Source: Muribacter muris (GTDB taxonomy: Bacteria; Pseudomonadota; Gammaproteobacteria; Enterobacterales; Pasteurellaceae). From it: a DNA stretch of 64,000 bases. Below the pieces are notes generated by a model. It was given only the letters and a program-made list of their open reading frames with translations, was not told the DNA's origin and searched no databases. The position numbers and the translations under genes are program-made. The stretch covers positions 1-64,000 of the forward strand of contig NZ_JWIZ01000056.1 in the NCBI RefSeq assembly GCF_001038205.1, given 5' to 3'. The first letter of the stretch is position 1; each line of letters starts with the position of its first letter. Below are positions 56,028-64,000 of the stretch, in pieces.

Positions 56028-58150
56028 ATGGATCATAACCAAATTCAAGCAGAGCTAAAATCAGCCTTGCAAATTTGTAATTATGTTTGGGCAGATGAAG
56101 CCAAAACTGAGCTTGCCTATAACCTTTTATTAGACAAGCTAGATAATCATGATACTGAAACGATGACTGCATTATTGAGTAATGCTGAGTTAAAGCGCCA
56201 TTTTTTTGTAGAGATTGCAGGGGCATTAGTATTTAAAAAGGCGGATTTTCAATTTTTCTTGTCGCAAAGCAAAATCAGTCACTCATACACTCGATATAAA
56301 AATCGCATTGGCTTGACAAACGGTAGCTGCTTTTTGAAAGATAGCACGGATATTGTATTAGATTTTCCATTTAAAGATTGTGTATTGAATGGTGGGCAAA
56401 GCTCAGAAGAAGGCAAAGAAGTGTTTTTTGAACGCAATAAAGACGCTCAGCTCAGCTCAGCTCAGCTCAGCTCAGCTCAGCTCAGCTCAGCTCAGCTCAG
56501 CTCAGCTCAGCTCAGCTCAGCTCAGCTCAATTGTACACTAAAAAATCCCGTAAACGCCAAGAAATTTTCTTTAATCAAGTTTTAGCTCTTGATGAAATTG
56601 ATCGCTTATTAGATCCAAAAGCCCTTTCAAATTTCTCTCGCCACACAAAAGATGGCAAGCAAGCCGTTGGTACGCTTAAACGCAATGCTGACGGTACACT
56701 TGCGGAAAATCTGATTATTAAAGGTAATAATCTCGTTGCGTTGCATTCACTGGCTACGCAATTTAAAGGCAAAGTAAAATTGATTTATATTGATGTTCCA
56801 TTTAATACAGGAAATGACTCCTTCAGTTATAACGATAAATTTAGCCGCTCTACTTGGCTAACGTTTATGAAAAATCGCCTTGAAGCTGCTAAGAATTTAC
56901 TTACTGATGATGGTGTAATTTTGGTTCACTGCGATTATAACGAAGATGGCTATTTGCGTGTTTTATTAGACGAAATTTTTACTGAAGATAATTTTGTTGC
57001 AAATATTGCAGTTCGTTCTTCCACTCCAAGTGGAACAAAAACAGTACATAAAGATAAAAAACTAATTAAGCAAAAAGATACAATCCTATTTTATAAAAAT
57101 GGAGAGTTAAAATTAAAACCACAATATACAGCTAGAGAAAGTTGGGATTCACATTATAGTCTATACTTAACAAACGAAAACGGGAAAGATAAATTTATAA
57201 ATCTAATTGATATTCTCAATGAAAATGGATTTAATTATAAAAATTTAAGTGAGATAGACCCAAGAGATGAAAAAATTAGGAACTTTATTGTTAAAAATAA
57301 ATATAAAATTGGAAGGTTAACATCTCATAAAAACAAAGAAATAGAACGTATAAGCAGGAATGAATTTAAAGATAAAATATATAAAAATATAGTAAATAAT
57401 GAAGTTATAGGGGTTTATTATAATGGACAAATGTTTTCTCCAATATCGCAGGGGATAAATAAAATTATTGTAGGGAAAAACTTGAAAGATTATTGGTCTA
57501 TTTTAGTTTGTGATTTTTGGGAAGATATTGATTTCCAAAATACTCAAAATGAAGGTGGAGTCAGTTTTCCAACAGGCAAAAAACCAGAAGCCTTATTACA
57601 TCGTATTATAGATATGACAACGCAAGAAGGCGATATTGTACTTGACTATCACTTAGGGAGTGGAACTACAGCAGCCGTTGCCCATAAAATGAACCGTCAA
57701 TATATTGGCATTGAGCAGATGGATTATATCGAAAGCCTTTCCGTAGAAAGGATGAAAAAGGTGATTGGCGGTGAGCAAAGTGGTATTTCCAAAGCGGTAA
57801 ATTGGCAGGGTGGTGGCGAATTTGTGTATTGTGAACTTGCAGCTTTTAATGAAACCGCAAAACATTTAATCCAAAATGCAGAGAATTTTGACCGCTTGCA
57901 AATAGTATTTAACGAACTTTGCGAACGCTATTTTTTGAAATATACATTGAGTGTCAAAGAATTTGTCGACATTATGCAGGAAGTGGAATTTCAAGCCCTA
58001 TCGCTTGATGAACAAAAGCAGATGATGATAGAAATGTTGGATTTAAATCAGCTTTATGTAAATTTAAGTGATATGGCAGACAGCCAATTTAATGGTGCAT
58101 TATCAGAAGAAGATAAAGATTTAACCAAGCAGTTTTATGGGGTGAAATAA
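56028..58150 (+). CDS. mod: Type III DNA methyltransferase Mod, phase-variable, OFF as sequenced
   Basis: N6-adenine methyltransferase and specificity subunit of a type III restriction-modification system. Frame 1 (ATG 56028, SD AAAGGA) encodes the N-terminal 139 residues and runs through 17 GCTCA repeats to a stop at 56585 (185 residues). The rest lies in another frame that is open to 58150. Losing one pentamer (or gaining two) joins them into about 705 residues. Order is beta-type: motif IV first (IYIDVPFNTGND at about 56783-56818, with DVPF instead of DPPY), an AT-rich central target-recognition region (about 57000-57540), then motif I (DYHLGSGTTAAVAHKM). res overlaps its stop (TAATG). Related phase-variable mod genes are known in Haemophilus and Actinobacillus. 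Confidence 0.9.
56445..56529 (+). repeat. Pentanucleotide tract (GCTCA)17 inside mod
   Basis: Seventeen perfect copies of GCTCA (85 bp) inside the mod reading frame. In frame they encode repeats of Ala-Gln-Leu-Ser-Ser. Because 5 is not a multiple of 3, slipped-strand mispairing changes the frame and switches Mod on or off. As sequenced, the downstream part is out of frame. Confidence 0.97.
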
Positions 58151-60873
58151 TGAAAAAAAACTTATTTGATGCGATTGAAAACCGTAAAGCAGTATTGGAA
58201 GAAATGGAGCAAACAGCTCTGTTTGTTATTCCAGAATTTGTGTTAAAAAATCTGAAGTATGATTTTTTTGACTGGCAAAAATCTGCCCTTGAAAACTTTT
58301 TAATTTTTGACCGCACTAAAAATTTTAAAGATTTTCCCGAACTAAAAAATAAGCCGACACACCTGTTGTTTCATATGGCAACTGGGGCTGGTAAAACCAT
58401 GATGATGGCAGCATTAATACTGTATTACTATGAAAAAGGCTATCGTCATTTCCTGTTTTTTGTTAATCAAAACAATATAGTGGATAAAACAGAAAACAAT
58501 TTTGTAGATTCATCACACCATAAATTTTTGTTTACTCCAAAGATCTTACTGGGCGATAAGGTTATTCCAATTAAGAAAGTGGAGATGTTTAGCGAATTGT
58601 CTGACGGCATAGAGATTAAATTTACCACTATTCAAAAATTGTATAACGATATTCATACAGAGCGTGAAAACCAAACTACGTTGGCAGATTTGCATAAACT
58701 TAATATCGTAATGTTGGGTGATGAAGCTCACCATTTAAACGCTCAAACTAAAAAAAGCAAGCAAAACACATTAGATTGGGAAGCGGAATTAAGTGGTAAA
58801 GCAAGTTCAGAGGAAATTGAGCGTAAAGGTTGGGAGCATATGGTATTGGAGTTGCTACTCAATAAAAACGGTGATACAAGCAAAAATGTGTTACTAGAAT
58901 TTACGGCGACTTTACCTGAAAATGATGACGTAGCGAAGAAATATGCCGACAAAATTATCGCTAAATTTTCGTTAAAACACTTTTTACAAGCAGGTTATAC
59001 CAAGCAAATTAACCTTATTTCATCAAAACTAGCAAAAAAAGAGCGAGTTTTTCATGCTTTATTATTTGCTTGGTATCGTCATCAAATTGCATTGCAATAC
59101 GGCATTGCCAACTTTAAGCCTGTTATGCTATTTCGCAGTAAAACCATTGATGAATCTTGGTATGATTATCAAGCATTTTTGCAGTGGGTAGAAAATGTAG
59201 ATAGCCAAGATTTTAATTTTTTAACTACGCTAAGCCCAAATTTGAATGATGGTAGTTCGGAAAATGAACAGGGCAAAACTCGTACGGAGCAAGCCTTACA
59301 ATTTATGCGTGAACATAATTTGACTATGTCACATTTAGCAAATTGGGTAAAAGAAAATTATCAATCACACAATGTCATCATTACCAACTCACAAACCAAT
59401 AAAACAAAAAAAGAAAAAACCGATGCTGACACAGAAAAACTGCTAAATAATCTAGAGGCTGCGGATAATCCTATTCGAGCAATTTTTACCGTCGAACGCT
59501 TAACTGAAGGTTGGGACGTATTGAATTTGTTTGATATTGTCCGTTTGTATGACGGGCAAAATGGCGGTGGCTCAAATAAAAAGGCAGGTAAAACGGCTGC
59601 GGCAACTGTATCAGAAAAACAGTTGATTGGGCGTGGAGTTCGGTATTTTCCGTTTACCTTTGAAGATAAATTACCGAATAAACGCAAATTTGACGGTGTA
59701 GAACACGAACTGAAGATCTTAGAGGAACTGTTTTATTATACTTTTGATGAGCAATCTCGCTACATTTCCGAGTTAAAAGCTGAATTGCGAAAAGATGGTT
59801 ATATTCCTGAAAATACGGATAAAATTAAGGTACGTTTTGCGATTAAGCCAGAACTGGCACAAAATGAAAGTTTTAAAAATCTATTGATTTGGGTAAATAA
59901 AAAAGTACCTAATCCGAATGCTAAAGCCAATAATGCAGATAGTTTAAGAGTATTAAATCCATCACTAAGAATTACGGTTCACGGTAATGGGTTGTTGCAA
60001 GAAACTCAATTTAATACTGATGAAATGAAGCAGTTAGGCGAGGAAAATAACCGTTCTAAAATCCTAACCATTGGTGAAATTGAATGGCATATTTTTACTA
60101 AAGCCATTCATATTAAAGGAAAAAATAGTAACTCTTTGTTTCATTTCAACTGTTTACAAGAAAAATTGGACATCAAAAGTCGTCAAGAATTGCAAACGGA
60201 TTTCATGAAAGATTGGAAGGTTGAATTTTTAGGATTGGACGACAATTTACTAATTTCACCAGCTGAAAAATTAAAGGCTTGTCTCTTGGCATTAGAGCTC
60301 GCAGAACTTCATTTAAAACAAAGTGATACACCATTCATTGGCACAAAAGAATTTACCGCAAAAACCTTGTGGGAAATTTTTGGGCAACCGAAAGAAAAAT
60401 GGGTTCGTAAAGATGCAGTTAAAACTGAAGTGGCAAAACCTGATTGGTATGCCATTGACAATTTTGCAGGTAATGATTTAGAAGAAAAACTGGTAGATTT
60501 CATTGCTGAACGAATGGGAGATTTACAAGCAAACTTTGATTTTCATCTGTTACGAAATGAAGAAGTGCTGAGATTAAGCAATTTTGAAAACGGTGAAGGC
60601 TTTATGCCTGATTTCATCCTACTGCTTAAAACCAAACAAAAAAGTGCAATCGAAAAGCAACAAGATTTTTTGCATTACCAAATTTTCATAGAGCCTAAAG
60701 GCGAGCATTTAATCGAAAAAGATCAATGGAAAGAAAATTTTCTGAATACTATTACAGAAAAATATGGCAAAAATCGAATTTTACAGAAAGATACTCCACA
60801 TTATCGTTTAATTGGATTGCCATTTTTTAGGGAAAATTCTATGTATTTTTCAGATATGTTAAAAAAAATTTAA
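58150..60873 (+). CDS. res: Type III restriction endonuclease Res
   Basis: ATP-dependent restriction subunit, 907 residues. Superfamily-2 helicase motifs are visible: motif I MATGAGKTMMMA near residue 76, DEAH-box motif II MLGDEAHHLN near residue 190, EFTATLPE (motif III) near residue 255, and VERLTEGWDVLNLFD with QLIGRGVRYFPF (motifs V-VI) in the second lobe. The C-terminal PD-(D/E)XK nuclease is seen as EGFMPDFILLL and IFIEPKG near residues 817-846. It starts in the mod stop codon and so depends on mod transcription; it looks intact. With mod OFF, Res should be inactive because type III Res needs Mod for specificity. Confidence 0.94.
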   Translation: MKKNLFDAIENRKAVLEEMEQTALFVIPEFVLKNLKYDFFDWQKSALENFLIFDRTKNFKDFPELKNKPTHLLFHMATGAGKTMMMAALILYYYEKGYRHFLFFVNQNNIVDKTENNFVDSSHHKFLFTPKILLGDKVIPIKKVEMFSELSDGIEIKFTTIQKLYNDIHTERENQTTLADLHKLNIVMLGDEAHHLNAQTKKSKQNTLDWEAELSGKASSEEIERKGWEHMVLELLLNKNGDTSKNVLLEFTATLPENDDVAKKYADKIIAKFSLKHFLQAGYTKQINLISSKLAKKERVFHALLFAWYRHQIALQYGIANFKPVMLFRSKTIDESWYDYQAFLQWVENVDSQDFNFLTTLSPNLNDGSSENEQGKTRTEQALQFMREHNLTMSHLANWVKENYQSHNVIITNSQTNKTKKEKTDADTEKLLNNLEAADNPIRAIFTVERLTEGWDVLNLFDIVRLYDGQNGGGSNKKAGKTAAATVSEKQLIGRGVRYFPFTFEDKLPNKRKFDGVEHELKILEELFYYTFDEQSRYISELKAELRKDGYIPENTDKIKVRFAIKPELAQNESFKNLLIWVNKKVPNPNAKANNADSLRVLNPSLRITVHGNGLLQETQFNTDEMKQLGEENNRSKILTIGEIEWHIFTKAIHIKGKNSNSLFHFNCLQEKLDIKSRQELQTDFMKDWKVEFLGLDDNLLISPAEKLKACLLALELAELHLKQSDTPFIGTKEFTAKTLWEIFGQPKEKWVRKDAVKTEVAKPDWYAIDNFAGNDLEEKLVDFIAERMGDLQANFDFHLLRNEEVLRLSNFENGEGFMPDFILLLKTKQKSAIEKQQDFLHYQIFIEPKGEHLIEKDQWKENFLNTITEKYGKNRILQKDTPHYRLIGLPFFRENSMYFSDMLKKI

Positions 60874-60883
60874 ACTTTTTATT

Positions 60884-60909
60884 GGCGAGCTTCGGCTCGT
60901 TATTTTTTT
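60884..60909 (+). terminator. Terminator after res
   Basis: GGCGAGC-TTCG-GCTCGTT, a short stem closed by a stable TTCG tetraloop and followed by ATTTTTTT, 10 bp past the res stop. Confidence 0.85.
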
Positions 60910-61485
60910 ACTAGATTGCCCTCTTTCCAACCAAAATTTTCTTATAGTCAAACGAGCTTTGAACCTGTGAATTTCCTTTAATAGTAATTCTTGGCTTTTG
61001 CCTTAAACAAAGTGTATTTAGTGAGCGTGAATACCTTTGTTTGGCATTGTAAGTATTCTATATATATTCAGTATTCAGAGCATTAAAGCTTTGAGCTGAC
61101 CTGATTCTTTGGGGGGCTATTCTTCATATCTACCGTTTACCAAAATGCTTTGAGTACCCTGTACACACGATGAATACTTATAGGCTTATCTTCAAGCAGA
61201 TCTAAAATTATATTCCTGAAATAGATTTTTCATTTAGCCGAGTATGAAGCCTTTCGACTTCTAAAAGGTAACCATCACATTTTCATAAGACGATTTTACA
61301 AGATTTTTATCAAGTAGAATTTCGGAGAAAATGATATATGAATTTAAGTGCATTTTAATAGCGACACTATTTTCCACCACGCCAATTTTCCCTAAAAAGG
61401 GATTGGAAATGAACTACTACTATTGTAATTCATTCCCAAATTAAACGATAATAATCAATATATTAACTTTTTTGATTTCAAAGCA
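60910..61485. other. Long AT-rich spacer after res
   Basis: No supported gene in this 576-bp stretch. The only clear structures are near the right end: a small hairpin CCC-TAAAAA-GGG (61390-61401) and imperfect 15-nt inverted arms (61403-61417 and 61425-61439, 13 of 15 matching) that start about 45-80 bp before the ATG of the next ORF. It may be decayed mobile DNA. Confidence 0.5.
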
Positions 61486-61866
61486 ATGCCAGATCTTGTC
61501 CTTTTAGCTCTATCTGTTTTAGCCTCAAACTATTTGGTAGAAAAAACTATCCATTTCAGAATGTCTTACTTCTTCATGTCAAATGTTATCTTTGTCGTAA
61601 TCTCCCTCTATCTACCATTAGGTTATTTTGGGATGGCGACTATTGTCTGGTCTATTTTCTACTCATTTGGAATTTTGTGGGGCTTTTCTGATATCATCGG
61701 AAGAATTGAAAGCTTAAGAAACGAAAAAGAAAAACAGTATTTGCTTAATATGAAAGCAACTGTTTATCAAACCTCACTCTTATCAAAACAAAAAAGAAAG
61801 GCATTTGAAAAACGAAAGGATTTTATCCTAACTGAATTAGAAAATAGAACCTATCGCTCAATGTAA
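61486..61866 (+). CDS. Hypothetical small membrane protein, 126 aa
   Basis: Residues 1-75 contain two to three hydrophobic segments (VLLALSVLASNYLV, SYFFMSNVIFVVISLYLPLG, ATIVWSIFYSFGILWGF). The C-terminal 50 residues form a charged, probably helical tail (RNEKEKQYLLNMKATVYQTS and on). No family recognised. It lies directly upstream of the promoter of transposase C on the same strand, comparable to the membrane-protein gene ahead of transposase A. No convincing SD was seen; a hairpin lies in its leader. Confidence 0.5.
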   Translation: MPDLVLLALSVLASNYLVEKTIHFRMSYFFMSNVIFVVISLYLPLGYFGMATIVWSIFYSFGILWGFSDIIGRIESLRNEKEKQYLLNMKATVYQTSLLSKQKRKAFEKRKDFILTELENRTYRSM

Positions 61867-61873
61867 GTTTCAC

Positions 61874-61967
61874 TTGACAAAAAGCCTAAAAAACGTACAA
61901 TGCATCCATCTAGGCGTAGTCCCCTTTAAACGCCTTTCACGGTTTACCACCCGTGAAAGGATTTTTT
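61874..61967 (+). promoter_or_regulatory. Promoter and hairpin leader of transposase C
   Basis: TTGACA (61874-61879) and TACAAT (61896-61901) are 16 bp apart, a near-consensus sigma-70 promoter. The leader then holds CCTTTCACGG (61933-61942) and CCGTGAAAGG (61951-61960), a perfect 10-bp stem followed at once by ATTTTTT and the transposase ATG at 61968. The only SD-like sequence, GAAAGG, is inside the 3' arm. The hairpin could thus both terminate transcription and mask the ribosome-binding site. A smaller GGCG...CGCC pair lies just before it. Confidence 0.65.
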
Positions 61968-63032
61968 ATGCCTCAGCATTATTTACTCTCGTCTGTTTCT
62001 CGCACTCTCTCCTTAAAACACATTTTCCGCTTATCCGACAAAGAGGCTTTTCGCTTATTAAAAGGCTACCGTTGGGGGAACCCCAATAACCTTAATGATG
62101 TCTGTTGTCCCCATTGCCATACTCGCCACCACGCGTATTTTCTACCGTCTCGCCAACGCTGGTTATGCAAACATTGCCAACGATATTTCTATCTTACCAC
62201 CAATACAGTATTTGCCTTTCATAAACTCTCTTTAGTTGATTTATTGGCTGCTATTGCCCTTTTTATCAACAGTGTGAAAGGGATTTCAGCGATAACAATG
62301 AGTCGCCATTTGAATATCAACTACAAAACCGCTTTTGTCCTTTGCCATAAGCTTCGTGAGGCGTTGTTTAAAACACGTGATTTCACTCAACTACAAGGCG
62401 AAATTCACGAAGATGGGGCGTGGATTAATTACACCTTGAGAAAAACAAATTTTCGTAAAAACAACCGAAACAAAAAGATGAAATTTACCAAATTCCGTCC
62501 GACCAAACGTTGCATTATTAGCTTAAATCAACGAGCTTACCATAATGAAGCCCTACGAGGTTCAAGCCGCACCATTGTAGCAATGGATTACAACGAAAGT
62601 GCAGACACGGTATTGGCACTCAACCACCAATTTGTGAAACAAGGGAGTGATATTTTTTGTGATGAAAATCCTGCCTATAATGGGTTAGATTTTCATTACA
62701 CAAGATGGGCGGTCAATCATCAAGAATGTTACAGTAAATATGGCATCAATAATAATCTCGCTGAATCCTTTAACGCCCGATTTCGTGATTTACATCGAGG
62801 CGTACATCACAAGTGCGATAATAAATACGCCTTACACTATGCCAATCAAGTGGCTTATTTGTCTGATAATCGCCGTAAATCGAATGGAGAGTTATTCCAC
62901 GATATGCTAAAACGTTGTTTATGGGTACTGCCGTTAAAAGAATGGGTAGGCTATTGGCAAGGTAATCATCGCACGCAAGAGCTTATCGGTATGACCGCAT
63001 TTAGCCCTGAAGAAATTTCCGGTATTATGTAG
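61968..63032 (+). pseudogene. IS1595-family transposase C, 3'-truncated
   Basis: Closely similar to transposase A: zinc ribbon CPHCHTRHHAYF... CKHCQRYF, DDE residues in EIHEDGAWINY, FCDENPAY and NNLAESFNARFRDL. I chose ATG 61968 (MPQHYLLSSVSR), matching the paralogues, over a GTG five codons earlier. The protein follows transposase A to AFSPEEIS and then ends GIM, lacking the last 20 or so residues of A. The break coincides exactly with an IS-end-like repeat at 63021. The catalytic core is complete, so activity cannot be excluded. Confidence 0.75.
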
Positions 63033-63044
63033 CAGTTGTACAAA
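63021..63044 (+). repeat. IS-end-like repeat, copy 3 (cuts transposase C)
   Basis: Contains ATTATGTAGCAGTTGTACAA preceded by GGT. It begins inside the transposase C frame and supplies its last codons and stop. Same orientation as copy 2. It suggests that another element or recombination product begins here. Confidence 0.55.
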
Positions 63045-63170
63045 GTCCGAAAATTGACTAAATTCACATAAAAATACCCTTATTTCGATAAAGGCATCGC
63101 TTTTTTATGCATTTTACAGCGTTACGCTTATTTTTCTTGTAATCGAAAAAGAATATAACCAAGTAAATCA

Positions 63171-63605
63171 TTAAAGATTTTCTTTTTCCCAGAATTCATA
63201 TTCTGCACCAGAGTCAAATTGGGTTAATTTTAACAATTTACTAAAGTCAGAGTTTAGTTTTTTTCTTGTTTCTTCTATAGACATGTTGATTAGTTTATCA
63301 AAATACTCTTTAGACGATTTAATATTTTCTTTATCTATCTCAACATCAATAATATCAAAAAAAGCTAAGAATTTTACTTTTAAAATGAATACACCTGAAT
63401 CAACAAAAACTTCCCCACTATTTTTGATTACCCACGTTTTTTCCCCATTCTTTTTAGCTTCACCTATTTCAGCTTGTAAATTATTTATTGAGCATGAAAC
63501 TTCTACTCCTCTAACATCTTTATCAAGTAACGTTTTCCTTTTTTCTGAGTAATTAATATCCTCAAAATAGAGATATGATAACTTGATGTTATCTATGGTT
63601 AACAT
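63171..63605 (-). CDS. Hypothetical protein, 144 aa
   Basis: No family recognised. A soluble, charged protein with beta-like first half (MLTIDNIKLSYLYFEDINYS) and a helical, lysine-rich C-terminal part (EYFDKLINMSIEETRKKLNS). Its start overlaps the end of the upstream gene by 17 nt, so the two form a unit. AT-rich, like the rest of this accessory region. The pair resembles small two-gene accessory modules, but nothing fixes a role. Confidence 0.55.
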   Translation of the reverse strand: MLTIDNIKLSYLYFEDINYSEKRKTLLDKDVRGVEVSCSINNLQAEIGEAKKNGEKTWVIKNSGEVFVDSGVFILKVKFLAFFDIIDVEIDKENIKSSKEYFDKLINMSIEETRKKLNSDFSKLLKLTQFDSGAEYEFWEKENL

Positions 63606-64000
63606 AATATACCCCCTCTGGCTTATTTAAAGATGTACAATTAAATTTTTGTTCTGAAACTTCAAAATCTATTTTATTTACAATATGAATCAAATGCTTA
63701 TTCCAATAAAATTTTTCTTGCTTTGAAGTTGAAATAGACCCAATAGATAAGGTATGGATTTTATTGTATTGAGTTGTTATGAATTCATGCTTTGTACAAA
63801 GTTTAGCTCTCCCTGTTTCCTCGTTAAAGGTAGCAAATGAATGCTTTGAAGAATCAATAATAGCAATCCTTTCACTTTTTGAAACGGGAGCAATTCCTGT
63901 AAACTTACCAAAAAAAGCAAAAATATAAGCCAGTTCACTTAATTTAATATCTACCAGCCCATCTAAAATCATATCAATATACTCATTATCCTTTCCTAAA
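63589..64000 (-). CDS. Hypothetical protein, 5' end outside window
   Basis: The minus-strand frame is open from its stop at 63589 to the window edge. An ATG at 63972 would give 127 residues (MILDGLVDIKLSELAYIFAF and on), but the upstream codons LGKDNEYID are also open, so the true start may lie beyond. No domain recognised. It is coupled to the 144-aa gene. Confidence 0.5.
   Translation of the reverse strand, partial: LGKDNEYIDMILDGLVDIKLSELAYIFAFFGKFTGIAPVSKSERIAIIDSSKHSFATFNEETGRAKLCTKHEFITTQYNKIHTLSIGSISTSKQEKFYWNKHLIHIVNKIDFEVSEQKFNCTSLNKPEGVYYVNHR

Noticed and set aside
61953-61967. GTG start for transposase C, five codons upstream
   Set aside because: This segment is the hairpin arm and U-tract, and the two paralogues begin at the position equal to ATG 61968.

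Overview
The window comes from a Pasteurellaceae chromosome of the Actinobacillus/Mannheimia/Bibersteinia branch. The evidence is the many copies of the 'ACAAGCGGT' DNA-uptake word, often paired head-to-head as terminators, a PilABCD cluster whose pilin resembles ApfA of A. pleuropneumoniae, and the gene content (leuCD, tamAB, cydDC, relA-dxr, lpxL, raiA). Species cannot be fixed from the sequence alone. No rRNA or tRNA gene was seen.

Positions 1-49,300 are ordinary core chromosome. From the left: thrA-thrB on the minus strand with a Thr/Ile-rich leader peptide and attenuator; sodA; a minus-strand type IV pilus operon (pilA-B-C-D) that runs on into coaE and yacG; radA; ppc; apbC, an OppA-like lipoprotein and a MarC-type protein; rsuA-bcr; leuCD; a Slam-type surface lipoprotein; ushA and an L,D-transpeptidase; dgkA; sstT; comEC; envC-yibQ-(DUF4153-like)-tamA-tamB; cydD-cydC; relA; dxr; a small-gene cluster (ycgN, ybjQ, rdgB, lpxL); and raiA. 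Two palindromes of similar design, resembling the CRP-S sites of the competence regulon, lie upstream of pilA and comEC. comEC itself is broken by a one-base frameshift, so the regulatory layout for DNA uptake is present but the transport channel gene is interrupted in this sequence.

Positions 49,300-64,000 are an accessory region that is more AT-rich and full of broken genes. It holds three IS1595-family transposases, two of which follow orphan small-protein genes and one of which has a downstream coiled-coil/winged-helix companion gene. It also holds a decayed AbiEii-type toxin-antitoxin pair with a second companion-gene remnant behind it, an XRE repressor with apparent operators, and a complete type III restriction-modification locus. 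The methyltransferase gene mod carries 17 tandem GCTCA pentamers and is out of frame (OFF) as sequenced; losing one unit would restore it. The res gene is intact and overlaps the mod stop codon. The Mod catalytic motif reads DVPF instead of DPPY.

The most noteworthy signals are the phase-variable mod with a variant catalytic motif, the comEC frameshift beside paired competence sites, the leader hairpin in front of one transposase that looks able to terminate transcription and to hide the ribosome-binding site, and the winged-helix companion family of the IS1595 transposase, found both intact and as a remnant.
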